Source of the DNA: Cohnella baijiui
GTDB taxonomy: Bacteria; Bacillota; Bacilli; Paenibacillales; Paenibacillaceae
Reading direction: 5' to 3'
DNA length: 64,000 bases
NCBI RefSeq assembly: GCF_020731285.1
Contig: NZ_JAJFOW010000003.1
Coordinates: forward strand, 62,001-126,000
A model generated the notes under the pieces. It searched no databases. It worked only from the letters and a program-made list of their open reading frames with translations, and was not told the origin of the DNA. This document shows positions 51,858 through 60,717 of this stretch, one piece after another (within the stretch, counting starts at the first letter, position 1; the number at the start of each line of letters is the position of its first letter). Made by a program: the position numbers and the translations under genes.

Positions 51858-51985
51858 TAGACTTGCTTGCCGGATAACCTCGACCTAAGGCCATCGAACG
51901 TCCTCATCCCCGGGTTGGGGCGTCCGTAGGGTTCGATCGGTTAGAATGAAGGAAGTGGATAGGGTAGACGAGGAGATGACGTACA

Positions 51986-52669
51986 GTGAATGATTTCATA
52001 CGCCAATCGATCATACGGCCCCTCTGGATGATGTGGGAAAGGGGCTTCGGACTGCTGTCGCGTCTACGCAGCGTATATGCATCGGATTTCGGAATCTGCA
52101 AGGTCATGGTAAGAAAACATCGGGGAGAAAGCATCTTGTGTCAGGACGGCACGCGCGTTCAGGACGGCGATTGGATCGGCGAGCTGCACTTGGACAACGG
52201 GAAAGTGCTGGACTTGCTCCAGACTCGGGGATCGGACCGCGCGGCTCTCCGGGTAGCCCGCATGGCATCCGATTCGATGAAGCAAATCGCACGCTCCACG
52301 GAAGAGTGTCCGGAAATGTCGCAGATCAAAGCTTTGGTCGGCATTACGCTGCTGCACCGCGGGATCACGCACGGACTCGGCTTTGAACAACACAAGGTGA
52401 AATCGGGTATTTTCGAGCGTTTGTCGACGTCCTACCTGCGGTTGCTGTTGTCCGTCATGCATCCGGAAGGATCTAGACGGATCAACAGACGCAAAGAGAA
52501 ATTGGTGCCGATCATGCTCGTCCATACCCGGGATTCGTTAAGGAAACGCTTTTTGCTGCCGCATGAGAGAAACGATTCCGTTGTTAGCGGGATGACCGAT
52601 TCCTTCGAGAACGTTCCCGTTGCCAAGGCGATTCCCCTGGAACAGGAAAAAGTCCATGCACATTATTGA
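51986..52669 (+). CDS. YkoP-like protein
   Basis: A 227-residue soluble protein. LRSVYASDFGICKVMVRKHR, GTRVQDGDWIGELHLDNGKV, and IKALVGITLLHRGITHGLGF match the YkoP domain of Bacilli, seen alone or fused to polysaccharide deacetylases. Function is unknown. GTG at 51986 with GAGGAGATGA upstream. A DedA-like and a glycosyltransferase gene follow, recalling the B. subtilis yko cluster. Base composition from 50 to 54.5 kb is visibly richer in G+C than elsewhere in the window. Confidence 0.75.
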   Translation: MNDFIRQSIIRPLWMMWERGFGLLSRLRSVYASDFGICKVMVRKHRGESILCQDGTRVQDGDWIGELHLDNGKVLDLLQTRGSDRAALRVARMASDSMKQIARSTEECPEMSQIKALVGITLLHRGITHGLGFEQHKVKSGIFERLSTSYLRLLLSVMHPEGSRRINRRKEKLVPIMLVHTRDSLRKRFLLPHERNDSVVSGMTDSFENVPVAKAIPLEQEKVHAHY

Positions 52670-53348
52670 GTGGTGGTTGGAACAGTATGGGTATCTGACG
52701 CTGTTCATCGGTCTCCTGCTGGAGTATATCGCATTGCCGTTTCCCGGAGAGCTGGTGATGGGGTACTCGGGATACATGGCTTTCCAAGGAAAGCTTCACT
52801 TGCTGCCCGCCCTTCTCTTAAGCTGGGGAGGCACGTCGATCGGCATGACCGTCACTTATGGGATCGGCCGCAAACTGGGTTACCCTTTCCTGAGCAAATT
52901 CGGCCCGAAGTTTTTTCTTGACGCCAAGAAGCTGTCCAAAACGACGGATGCCTTCGAACGATATGGCAGCAAGCTGCTATTCTTTTCCTTCTTCATTCCC
53001 GGTGTCAGGCATTTTACGGGTTACTTGGCGGGAGCGCTGAACGTTCCTTATCGCAAGTTCGCCATCTACACGTACTCCGGAGCTTTATTCTGGGTCGTGA
53101 CGTTTCTTGTGGGCGGGCGGCTCCTCGGAACGAAATGGGAACAAATTCATATCCTTACGTCCCAATACGGCAAGGAAACGTTGCTGTACGTAGCCGGGCT
53201 GATCGGAGTCTGTCTCTTGTATGCCAAATTCGCGAACCGCAGCGACCCCAGGATGAACGCGATGGAACGGAGAAGATGGCTGATGGTTCTCATCGGGGGA
53301 CTGTTCTCCATGGCAGGCGCTTATATGTTTTCTATGTTAGAGAGGTGA
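52656..53348 (+). CDS. DedA family membrane protein
   Basis: A 230-residue membrane protein of the DedA/SNARE-associated family: ALPFPGELVMGYSGYMAFQG at the N-terminal re-entrant part, YGIGRKLGYPFLSKFGPKFF, and the conserved SFFIPGVRHFTGYLAGALNV. DedA proteins take part in lipid (undecaprenyl phosphate or phospholipid) flipping and membrane homeostasis. ATG 52656 lies inside the end of the YkoP-like gene. Confidence 0.9.
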   Translation: MHIIEWWLEQYGYLTLFIGLLLEYIALPFPGELVMGYSGYMAFQGKLHLLPALLLSWGGTSIGMTVTYGIGRKLGYPFLSKFGPKFFLDAKKLSKTTDAFERYGSKLLFFSFFIPGVRHFTGYLAGALNVPYRKFAIYTYSGALFWVVTFLVGGRLLGTKWEQIHILTSQYGKETLLYVAGLIGVCLLYAKFANRSDPRMNAMERRRWLMVLIGGLFSMAGAYMFSMLER

Positions 53349-53354
53349 TGACCG

Positions 53355-54539
53355 TTGAAGAACGTTGGAAATCAGAAAATTCTGATATTATCAGGATCGC
53401 TCGGGGACGGGCACAAGCAAGCGGCCAGCGCCCTGGCGGAGGCGGCCCTGGCCGGCGGTCCGGACGTTCAGGTGGAAGTGGTCGATTATATGGAATGGAC
53501 GCATCCGCATCTCCATTCGGTCGGTAAATTCTTGTATGAGCAGTGGATGAAGAAGTTTCCGTCGTTATACGGCTATCTGTTCCGGAAGACGCGAGGGGAC
53601 AATTCGTTTTCCGATCTCATCAAGGGCTTGAGGTCTTACAGCTTGAAGAGAATGGTCGAGTTGCTCCGGGACGTGCAGCCTACCGTCGTAGCGAGCACTT
53701 TTCCTCCGGCAGCAGCCGCCATGTCCATGCTGAAGACTCAAGGGCTTACAGAGCTTCCCACCGTCACGGTAATCACCGACCATACCGATCATAATTTCTG
53801 GATCCATCCGCATACGGACCGGTATATCGTCGCTTCCGAGCCCGTGCGCAAAGCGCTTCTGCGCAAACGGATCCCGCACACGAAAATCGAAGTGACCGGG
53901 ATCCCGATCGGTTTGCGTTACGGCGAAAGCCTCGATCGCGAACGGCTAAGGGAGCGTCACGGACTGGACCGTTCGTTGCCGACCGTGCTCGTGATGGGCG
54001 GAGGACTCGGCATGATCGATAAGGCATTCGTCGAAGACTTGAAGTCGCTACAGTTTCCCGCGGGCGTTCAGTTCATCGTGGTATGCGGACGCAATCGCAA
54101 GCTGGAGCAGGAGCTGGCGGAGATGTCCGACCGTGCCGGAAACCGGGTGCTCGTCACCGGATATATCGATTACGTTCATGAACTAATGGCCTTGTCCGAC
54201 CTAATCGTGACGAAACCGGGCGGGTTATCGACTTCGGAAGCGTTGGCGCTCGAATTGCCGATGCTGCTGTATAAACCGCTTCCCGGCCAAGAGAAGGACA
54301 ACTCGGATTACCTTGTCGGGACGGGCGCGGCGATAGAAGCCGGAAACGAAGCGGAGCTGATGGAACGGATGGTACGCATTTTGGAGAATCCGAGTCTCTT
54401 GGGCGCCATGAAGTCGAGGGCTGCGATGTTCAAGCCGGAAGCGCCTGCGTTGAACGCGCTTCAAGCGATTCTGGGAACGAGGACCGTAACGATCCCTTTG
54501 CGGGAGGAATATTTCCAGTCGGCCTATGCCGAGGCTTAA
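53355..54539 (+). CDS. UgtP/MGDG synthase-like glycosyltransferase
   Basis: A 394-residue GT28-type enzyme: ILILSGSLGDGHKQAASAL at the N-terminus (MGDG_synth domain), VTVITDHTDHNFWIHPHTDR, and the sugar-nucleotide site LSDLIVTKPGGLSTSEALA. The family adds glucose or galactose to diacylglycerol (UgtP) or other acceptors; the closest context match is YkoN of B. subtilis. TTG start at 53355 with GAGGTGA upstream, 7 bases after the DedA gene. Confidence 0.88.
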   Translation: MKNVGNQKILILSGSLGDGHKQAASALAEAALAGGPDVQVEVVDYMEWTHPHLHSVGKFLYEQWMKKFPSLYGYLFRKTRGDNSFSDLIKGLRSYSLKRMVELLRDVQPTVVASTFPPAAAAMSMLKTQGLTELPTVTVITDHTDHNFWIHPHTDRYIVASEPVRKALLRKRIPHTKIEVTGIPIGLRYGESLDRERLRERHGLDRSLPTVLVMGGGLGMIDKAFVEDLKSLQFPAGVQFIVVCGRNRKLEQELAEMSDRAGNRVLVTGYIDYVHELMALSDLIVTKPGGLSTSEALALELPMLLYKPLPGQEKDNSDYLVGTGAAIEAGNEAELMERMVRILENPSLLGAMKSRAAMFKPEAPALNALQAILGTRTVTIPLREEYFQSAYAEA

Positions 54540-54709
54540 TCTTCGCGGGTAACGTTTCCTTCTGAACACTCGGCCGCAAATGTGAAATTGAAACAGGCAT
54601 CCCAAGAAATTGGGTTCCCCACACCTTGAGAGAATGGAAGTTATTGAAATGCCATCACGCATGTTACAATGAATGTAATCATGTGATGTGTGGCAATGGA
54701 GGGATACAA

Positions 54710-54964
54710 ATGATCCCCAAAAAAATGGATCAACAAGCTGCGAGTGCAATAAAATCCATCCTTCCAAAACTCAACATAAATAATACTCGTGTATTGATTG
54801 ACCTCGAGAAGCAGACAGTGGAAGCTCAAGAGGATGATTACTCGATTGATGATCTTTTGGAGGCAGCCGGTACCTTGACACCTGAACGAGGCAAAGAACT
54901 TCTTGAAGAAGTAAACAGATCGCGTGAGGACTGGGTTGGCCGGAACTATTCGCAAGGAGCATAA
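54710..54964 (+). CDS. antitoxin-like protein (VapB type)
   Basis: An 84-residue protein: VLIDLEKQTVEAQEDDYSID then LLEAAGTLTPERGKELLEEV. It has an acidic, helical C-terminus like antitoxins that neutralise PIN toxins, and a PIN fossil follows. ATG 54710 has GGAGGG upstream; the open frame extends 28 codons further back without a binding site. Family assignment rests on context. Confidence 0.5.
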   Translation: MIPKKMDQQAASAIKSILPKLNINNTRVLIDLEKQTVEAQEDDYSIDDLLEAAGTLTPERGKELLEEVNRSREDWVGRNYSQGA

Positions 54965-54984
54965 GGGACGAAAGCTGAAAACCC

Positions 54985-55086
54985 TGGGACGCCCTTATTA
55001 TAGCGACAGCGATGGTTCATGAGTTTACACTAGTATCTAGAGATTCAGACATGAAATTCGTCCAGAATTGGGAATTCCACTTTTAA
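54985..55086 (+). pseudogene. PIN-domain toxin 3' fragment
   Basis: The frame reads DALIIATAMVHEFTLVSRDS, then DMKFVQNWEFHF and stop: the last part of a VapC-type PIN ribonuclease, including the D-x-L-I-A-x-A helix and the TLVSRD strand. No start or N-terminal catalytic residues remain. The antitoxin gene is intact, so only the toxin was lost. Confidence 0.7.
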
Positions 55087-55106
55087 ATATTGAGTCAATA
55101 TTAACG

Positions 55107-55146
55107 AAACCGTCTCTTCTACTATTTGGAGAGCCGGTTTTTTATA
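55107..55146 (+). terminator. rho-independent terminator
   Basis: AACCGTCTCTTC and GGAGAGCCGGTT (imperfect stem) followed by TTTTTATATAT, after the PIN fossil. Confidence 0.65.
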
Positions 55147-55209
55147 TATACCTAAGACCCTATGATAGAATAGTGATACGACCAAATCCTATTATTTTCT
55201 GGAGAAGTT

Positions 55210-57636
55210 ATGAGTAATGACCTGGAGCAGCAACTTGTTCGGGCTTTGAATGAAATAGAGGATCTTAAACAGGAGAATCGTTCCCTGAGGCTCCAATTAT
55301 CAAATTATATGGATCTTGAGGACTCGACATCTCGGGTACCCTCACTACCTCAAATTGCTAACGAGCAGGAACAAGCGTCTATAGGCCATGTGCATTTAAA
55401 GTCTAGCGCTAAAGAAAAAATAGCATTATTTCGTTCCCTTTTTCGTGGGAGAGAGGATGTCTATCCAGTCAAATGGGTAAATAAAGCCGGCAAATCAGGA
55501 TATTCTCCCGCATGCCAGAATGAGTGGACGGTTGTTTGCAAAAAGCCACAAGTCAAATGCTCAGAATGTACACATCAAGCATTTGATCCTTTGTCGGATG
55601 AAATTATTGCTCGGCATCTTGATGCTAAATCGAATCGTACAATTGGTGTCTACCCTATGCTACAAGATGAGACCTGCTGGTTTATTGCCATGGATTTCGA
55701 TAAGCAAAATTGGCAGCAAGATGCCGCCGCGGTGTTGGCAACCTGTAAGGAATGGCACATTCCCGCCGCGCTTGAGCGATCACGTTCGGGGAATGGAGGA
55801 CATATCTGGTTCTTTTTTAATCAACCTCTAGAGGCTGTCATCGCAAGAAAATTGGGTTGTGCCATATTAACGAAGACAATGGAGCGTCGGTATCAGATTT
55901 CATTAGATTCGTATGATAGATTGTTTCCAAATCAAGATACTCTCCCGAAAGGTGGTTTTGGGAATTTAATTGCACTTCCTCTGCAGGGAGTTCCGCGTCG
56001 AGATGGAAATAGTGTATTTGTAGACGAGACTTTTCGACCCTATGAGGATCAGTGGAGATATCTTTCAGGATTAGAAAAGCTTTCAATAGACCGAGTTCAG
56101 AATTTAATTTATGAACTGACAAAAGAAGGTTCTTTACTTAGTATTGGCACTTGGAACGATACTGACGAGGACGAGCAGCCTTGGATAAAAACAAAGGCTC
56201 AAGGGCGTTCAACGGTAAAGCCGGATCCACTACTGTCACAAGTTAACGTCGTATATTCTAATATGATTTATATCGAAAAAAAAGGTTTGCCGTCGACGTT
56301 CATCAAGCAGCTTCAAAATTTGGCTACATTTCAGAACCCGGATTTTTATAAGACACAAGCTATGAGGCTTCCCACGTACGGAAAGCCCAGGGTTATCGGG
56401 TGTTACGAGGATTTTTCAAAATATATCGCCTTACCTAGAGGCTGCTTTGAGATGATGTTGGAATTGATGAATGTCCATCAAATCGAGACAATCATTTCAG
56501 AAGAACGTAATTCCGGAAATGCAATTGATGTTGACTTCATCGGAACGCTGTCTATGTTACAAGACGGTGCAGCCAGGTCCATGTTGGCGCATAATACAGG
56601 AATTCTGTCGGCAACAACTGCCTTTGGGAAAACAGTAGTAGCTGCCTCAATCATTGCCTCCAGAAAAGTAAATACATTGGTTCTCGTTCATAGAAGGGAA
56701 CTAATGGACCAATGGAGGGAGCGGCTTAGCACTTTTTTGAATCTCGATAAAAAGGATATTGGCATCGTTGGTGGCGGCAAGAATAAACGAACCGGAATCG
56801 TGGATATTGCGATTATTCAAAGTTTGAATCAAAAGGGAAATGTACAGGAATACGTGGAAGAGTACGGACAAATTATTGTGGATGAATGCCATCACGTTTC
56901 GGCATTTAGCTTCGAACAAGTGCTAAAAAAGGCGAAGGCCAAGTATGTTGTAGGTTTAACCGCAACTCCCACGAGGCAAGACGGACATCAGCCGATTGTC
57001 GTAATGCAATGCGGTCCGATTCGGATAAAAATAGACGCAAAGTCACAAGCGCATGCTCGTGGAATTGAACATAAAGTAGTTCCGCGCTACACCAATTTCC
57101 GGCTGCCGGCAAGTGTAAGCTCGCATGGCATTCAAGAGGTCTATCAACTACTGATGCAAGATGAAGAACGTAACAACTTAATTTTTGATGATTTACTCAA
57201 AGTATTAGAACAAGGTAGGTCGCCAATCTTATTAACCGAACGTACTGCACATCTGGATTATTTTGAGAATAGGTTAACGGGCTTTGCTAAGAATGTGTTC
57301 GTAATGCGCGGGGGAATGGGAAAAAAACAGCGCGAAGCATTACGTGAGCAGATCGCAAATATACCTGATTCTGAGGAACGAGTATTTATAGCAACGGGCA
57401 AATTAATTGGTGAGGGTTTTGACGATGCGCGGCTAGATACATTGTTTTTGGTGCACCCCATCTCTTGGAAAGGGACGCTCCAACAATATGCAGGCCGGCT
57501 TCATCGCGTACACCAAAGTAAACAAGATGTTCAGATTTATGATTATATTGATTTTCAAGTTCCGATGTTGATGAGCATGTATAAGAAAAGGGTTAAAGGC
57601 TATCAAGTGATGGGATATCATGGTATGAACACTTAA
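55210..57636 (+). CDS. TOTE conflict-system primase-helicase
   Basis: An 808-residue protein. A coiled coil (1-40) leads to an archaeo-eukaryotic primase domain (about 70-310): LFRGREDVYPVKWVNKAGKS, a Cys group (CKKPQVKCSEC), catalytic Asp162-Phe-Asp164 (AMDFDKQNW) and the SGNGGHIWFFF motif (His198). An SF2 helicase follows: TTAFGKTVVAA (Lys474), VDECHH (558-562), TATPTRQ, then YAGRLHRVHQ. This domain pair defines TOTE-type conflict proteins, found in transposon- and virus-linked biological conflict systems. No further TOTE nuclease or terminase genes adjoin. Confidence 0.88.
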   Translation: MSNDLEQQLVRALNEIEDLKQENRSLRLQLSNYMDLEDSTSRVPSLPQIANEQEQASIGHVHLKSSAKEKIALFRSLFRGREDVYPVKWVNKAGKSGYSPACQNEWTVVCKKPQVKCSECTHQAFDPLSDEIIARHLDAKSNRTIGVYPMLQDETCWFIAMDFDKQNWQQDAAAVLATCKEWHIPAALERSRSGNGGHIWFFFNQPLEAVIARKLGCAILTKTMERRYQISLDSYDRLFPNQDTLPKGGFGNLIALPLQGVPRRDGNSVFVDETFRPYEDQWRYLSGLEKLSIDRVQNLIYELTKEGSLLSIGTWNDTDEDEQPWIKTKAQGRSTVKPDPLLSQVNVVYSNMIYIEKKGLPSTFIKQLQNLATFQNPDFYKTQAMRLPTYGKPRVIGCYEDFSKYIALPRGCFEMMLELMNVHQIETIISEERNSGNAIDVDFIGTLSMLQDGAARSMLAHNTGILSATTAFGKTVVAASIIASRKVNTLVLVHRRELMDQWRERLSTFLNLDKKDIGIVGGGKNKRTGIVDIAIIQSLNQKGNVQEYVEEYGQIIVDECHHVSAFSFEQVLKKAKAKYVVGLTATPTRQDGHQPIVVMQCGPIRIKIDAKSQAHARGIEHKVVPRYTNFRLPASVSSHGIQEVYQLLMQDEERNNLIFDDLLKVLEQGRSPILLTERTAHLDYFENRLTGFAKNVFVMRGGMGKKQREALREQIANIPDSEERVFIATGKLIGEGFDDARLDTLFLVHPISWKGTLQQYAGRLHRVHQSKQDVQIYDYIDFQVPMLMSMYKKRVKGYQVMGYHGMNT

Positions 57637-57951
57637 TGGTCCAATGGATTGATGTTGATGTGAAATTGATGTAAAACATTAACAGAAACCATCGGAATGA
57701 AGCTATCAAGAACAGAAGTCCATCCGCAAAAAGACTGTCAAATCAGGGTTTCTGTGGATTGCAGCAGATCAAATCCCGTGCCAATATGTTTCCGCATACG
57801 ATGCTTGTGGAAGCGGTAGTATCATTACATCGAATCGATAAATAAAGGGAATGCCTAAGTCCTTGACGGTACTCAACATACAGCTTTAGGTAAATTCGAG
57901 TATCTCTGCATGACCTCCGAAGGAGTCCACTTTCGTTGCATAAAGATGAAG
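57637..57951. other. intergenic, no gene seen
   Basis: Between the TOTE gene and the Phd promoter I see no gene, strong hairpin or repeat. A minus-strand frame over 57743-58159 is a shadow that runs into the antitoxin gene. Confidence 0.5.
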
Positions 57952-57980
57952 TTGATTGGTTATCATAATAATGATAAAAT
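57952..57980 (+). promoter_or_regulatory. promoter and operator of the Phd antitoxin gene
   Basis: TTGATT (57952-57957), 17-base spacer, TAAAAT (57975-57980). TTATCAT-aata-ATGATAA (57960-57977) is a perfect palindrome between and over the promoter elements, as expected for autorepression by Phd-type antitoxins. Confidence 0.75.
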
Positions 57981-58001
57981 GATGTAGGAGGAGGGAGTGC
58001 T

Positions 58002-58280
58002 TTGCCGCAAATTAGACCTGTATCCGATCTGCGAAATAATTTCGCCGAAATATCAAAGATTGTACATGAGACTCGTGAACCGGTATTTCTTACGAAAAAT
58101 GGACATGGTGATATGGTTGTAATGAGTATTGAGCAGTATGAGCATATGCAGCACAACACTGAAATTTTTGCAAAGCTGCAAGAGGCTGAAAGCGAAGCAA
58201 ATAACTCTGACGTCCGTTATAGCCATGACGAGGTATTTAATCAATTAAGACAGCGGATTCGTAAGGGAGATGAAATATAA
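58002..58280 (+). CDS. Phd/YefM family antitoxin
   Basis: A 92-residue antitoxin: IRPVSDLRNNFAEISKIVHE, EPVFLTKNGHGDMVVMSIEQ and YEHM are the DNA-binding Phd fold; RYSHDEVFNQLRQRIRKG is the toxin-binding tail. TTG start with GGAGGAGGG upstream. Its matching ParE-like toxin gene is normally the next gene, but here it lies 2 kb downstream at 60301, after an inserted methyltransferase-like gene. Confidence 0.9.
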   Translation: MPQIRPVSDLRNNFAEISKIVHETREPVFLTKNGHGDMVVMSIEQYEHMQHNTEIFAKLQEAESEANNSDVRYSHDEVFNQLRQRIRKGDEI

Positions 58281-58287
58281 TTATTAC

Positions 58288-58320
58288 ATCAAACTGGGGG
58301 CTGATGGCCTCCAGTTTGAT
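58288..58320. repeat. hairpin after the antitoxin gene
   Basis: ATCAAACTGG (58288-58297) and CCAGTTTGAT (58311-58320) with extra pairing in between (GGG/CCT). There is no clear T-tract. It may lower read-through from phd into the following genes. Confidence 0.55.
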
Positions 58321-58394
58321 AGTTCTCATTGACAACCAATTTATACCATGATATGTTTCAGGTATGCACATACATATTTTTTTAACCAAATTTA

Positions 58395-58414
58395 TTAGGT
58401 ATGGCAATACCTAA
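58395..58414. promoter_or_regulatory. palindrome before the methyltransferase-like gene
   Basis: TTAGGTAT-ggca-ATACCTAA, a perfect 8-bp inverted repeat ending 14 bases before the GTG start. It differs from the Phd operator. It could be an operator or a 5' RNA hairpin next to the ribosome binding site (AAAGGTGG). Confidence 0.55.
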
Positions 58415-58428
58415 AAGGTGGCGGTATA

Positions 58429-60288
58429 GTGATCGACAAGAATGATGAGTTGAATAGATTGATTTGGATCTGCCTCGATGAGTTAAGGGGGATTTACACC
58501 AACGAACAATCTATTCGTATTATATTGGTTCTAGCATCCATTTACTATTTGAATAATCTTGAACAAAGCAACGGGCAGAATATGCAATGGGGGCGGATTT
58601 TTCAAGAGAACTCAAGTGTGCAATGGTTAGATAACAAAATGAAACAGCTGGAGAATGAGAATGAAAAGCTTCAGGGCATATTCACGGGTCTTATCTCCTC
58701 GTTTCTTCACTTTTCAAATCATTCTACTATACGAGCATTGGAAACTGTATTGAAACATTTGCACCATTATCAATTCAACAATCAGGAGGAAATGGTGCAA
58801 CTTATTAACTTGCTGGCTTTTAAATTTGGTGGTGATGAAGCGACTCATGAAACACCGGCATCGATTACCAAGCTGTTCCTTGGTTTGGTTCGCCTTGAAC
58901 GCATTCGCTCATTTGCCGACTACTGTTCTGGGATTTCGAGTGTTTATCTTGAGATGTTTCACCATTTGAAAGCTTCGGGAAAAGATAACATCACGTCCTA
59001 CTATGGGGAAGAGATAAATGTATCGTCCTATTTAATTTCCAAATTACTAATGGTTGTAAATCGCGTCCCCAATTTTGAAATCGTTAATAAGGACGTATTA
59101 GACCTTGTGAGTAGAGAGAGCCCGCGCCGCACATTTGATTTGATTTTTTCAGATGCTCCTTTTGGTGCTGTCTGGAATCCAGAGAATGCATGGAACGATC
59201 CCAGATACGAATATGGCATTCCTCCGAAATCCTCGGCCGATTGGGCATTTTATCAGAATGTTTTGTATCATTTAGATAAAAGTGGAAAAGCCATTGTTGT
59301 CGGTACGAAGGGAACGTTAGTTAGAAGCACTGAAACTAACATTAGAAAATCAATCATTGAAAATGATGTGATTGAAGCCGTCATCACATTGCCAGAGAAT
59401 CTTTACTCTAAAACCAGCATCAGCACAGAACTAATCCTTTTTAATAAAAGGAAACCTGAAAATAGACTGGGCAAAATATTATTTATAGATGCCGGGGAAT
59501 ATTCATGCAGAATAAACCGAAATCAACATGCGATTACTGAAGAAGGTCTATCGAAAATCGTTGATTCTTATTGGAACGGTGTTGAAGAGGAGCGGTTCTG
59601 CAGATTAATTGACGTTGAAAAAATAAAATCCTATAACTTCAGTCTTAATTCGAAAGAATATTTGGATTTTGATATTTTGAAGAAATCGTTTCAGCACACT
59701 ATAAAGCTTGGAGAAATTGCGGAAATCAGACGCGGGGTTCAGTTGTCGAAAGAAGAATATGAAGATCTCACGGTAGCTCCAACACATTACTTTCTAAATA
59801 TCAAAGATATAGAGAATGGGAGAATCTATTATGATGAGAGGGCAAGAATTACCTATAAAAAACGAGACTGGCTTGAGAAGTTTGCAATTCGACCCATGGA
59901 TATCCTCATCACTTCCAAAGGTTCAATGATTAAGTTTGCCATAGCAGAAATTCCATTTCATGAGTCATTTATTAGCGGCAACTTATCAATTATTCGAGTA
60001 GATCCTACACGATATAATGCATATATTTTGTATGAATTCTTACAGAGCGATAGGGGACGCAGGATGATAGATGCCTTGCAAACGGGCACAACGATTAAAC
60101 TGATCAACCCTTCCAAATTAGAGCAACTTGAAATCCCGTCATTTCCGCTTGAATTCATGAAAGAAGTAGGTGAGAAGCTTAAACAAAATAAGCAAGAATA
60201 CGAAGGGATCATAAAGGAAACGGAACAAAAGTTTGCAACGGAAAAGAAAAAATTGCTTGAACAATTGGGAATTAACAATATCGTTTAA
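58429..60288 (+). CDS. N6-methyltransferase-like protein with type I specificity domain
   Basis: A 619-residue protein shaped like HsdM joined to half of HsdS. The methyltransferase part (about 120-400) has degenerate motifs: FADYCSGISSVYLEM (164-178) for the D-P-x-C-G-S-G SAM site and SDAPFG (241-246) where N-P-P-[FY] is expected, so the catalytic Asn is Asp. Residues about 410-590 form one target-recognition domain (LGEIAEIRRGVQLSKEEY; DILITSKGSMIKFAIAEI; LINPSKLEQLEIPSFPLEFM), ending in a coiled coil. It may bind DNA specifically without methylating it. It lies between a Phd antitoxin and its ParE toxin gene; the toxin starts 12 bases after it. Confidence 0.78.
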   Translation: MIDKNDELNRLIWICLDELRGIYTNEQSIRIILVLASIYYLNNLEQSNGQNMQWGRIFQENSSVQWLDNKMKQLENENEKLQGIFTGLISSFLHFSNHSTIRALETVLKHLHHYQFNNQEEMVQLINLLAFKFGGDEATHETPASITKLFLGLVRLERIRSFADYCSGISSVYLEMFHHLKASGKDNITSYYGEEINVSSYLISKLLMVVNRVPNFEIVNKDVLDLVSRESPRRTFDLIFSDAPFGAVWNPENAWNDPRYEYGIPPKSSADWAFYQNVLYHLDKSGKAIVVGTKGTLVRSTETNIRKSIIENDVIEAVITLPENLYSKTSISTELILFNKRKPENRLGKILFIDAGEYSCRINRNQHAITEEGLSKIVDSYWNGVEEERFCRLIDVEKIKSYNFSLNSKEYLDFDILKKSFQHTIKLGEIAEIRRGVQLSKEEYEDLTVAPTHYFLNIKDIENGRIYYDERARITYKKRDWLEKFAIRPMDILITSKGSMIKFAIAEIPFHESFISGNLSIIRVDPTRYNAYILYEFLQSDRGRRMIDALQTGTTIKLINPSKLEQLEIPSFPLEFMKEVGEKLKQNKQEYEGIIKETEQKFATEKKKLLEQLGINNIV

Positions 60289-60300
60289 AGGGGCTGCACT

Positions 60301-60612
60301 ATGGAGAAAAAGTATAGATTGCGTTATCTTGCCGTAGCACAATCAGATTTGATAGATATTGTTCAGTATATTAGCGAACAACTCTTTGCGCCAGAGGCTG
60401 CAAATCATCTTATTGATAAGCTCGACAAGGCAATTTCTAATCTGCAACAGTTTCCTTTCTCAGGACATCATTATAGAAGTATAGGGAAGCTTAAGGATGA
60501 CTACCGAATACTTGTGGTTGAGAATTACCTTGTATTCTATATCGTAATGGACAACATTGTAGAAGTTCGACGCGTTCTTTATAGTAAACGCGATTACGAG
60601 AAACTACTTTGA
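60301..60612 (+). CDS. RelE/ParE family toxin
   Basis: A 103-residue protein: LRYLAVAQSDLIDIVQYISE, FPFSGHHYRSIGKLKDDYRI and VVENYLVFYIVMDNIVEVRR are the ParE/RelE fold. Toxins of this family block gyrase or cut mRNA. AAAGGGG precedes the ATG. It is the expected partner of the Phd-type antitoxin at 58002, but is now expressed behind the methyltransferase-like gene. It appears intact, so neutralisation in trans is needed. Confidence 0.9.
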   Translation: MEKKYRLRYLAVAQSDLIDIVQYISEQLFAPEAANHLIDKLDKAISNLQQFPFSGHHYRSIGKLKDDYRILVVENYLVFYIVMDNIVEVRRVLYSKRDYEKLL

Positions 60613-60647
60613 CAGTATCAATTTCTATGTTGTCTGGACAGAAGCTA

Positions 60648-60688
60648 GAAATGGCGATGCAAGGGATAACCCCTTGAACCGCCATTTC
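60648..60688. terminator. bidirectional terminator
   Basis: GAAATGGCG and CGCCATTTC with inner AAGGG/CCCTT pairing, flanked by T-rich DNA on both sides. It separates the toxin gene from the convergent sugar importer operon. Confidence 0.75.
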
Positions 60689-60717
60689 TTCATTTTATCA
60701 TCCCTTGTTCGATCGCC

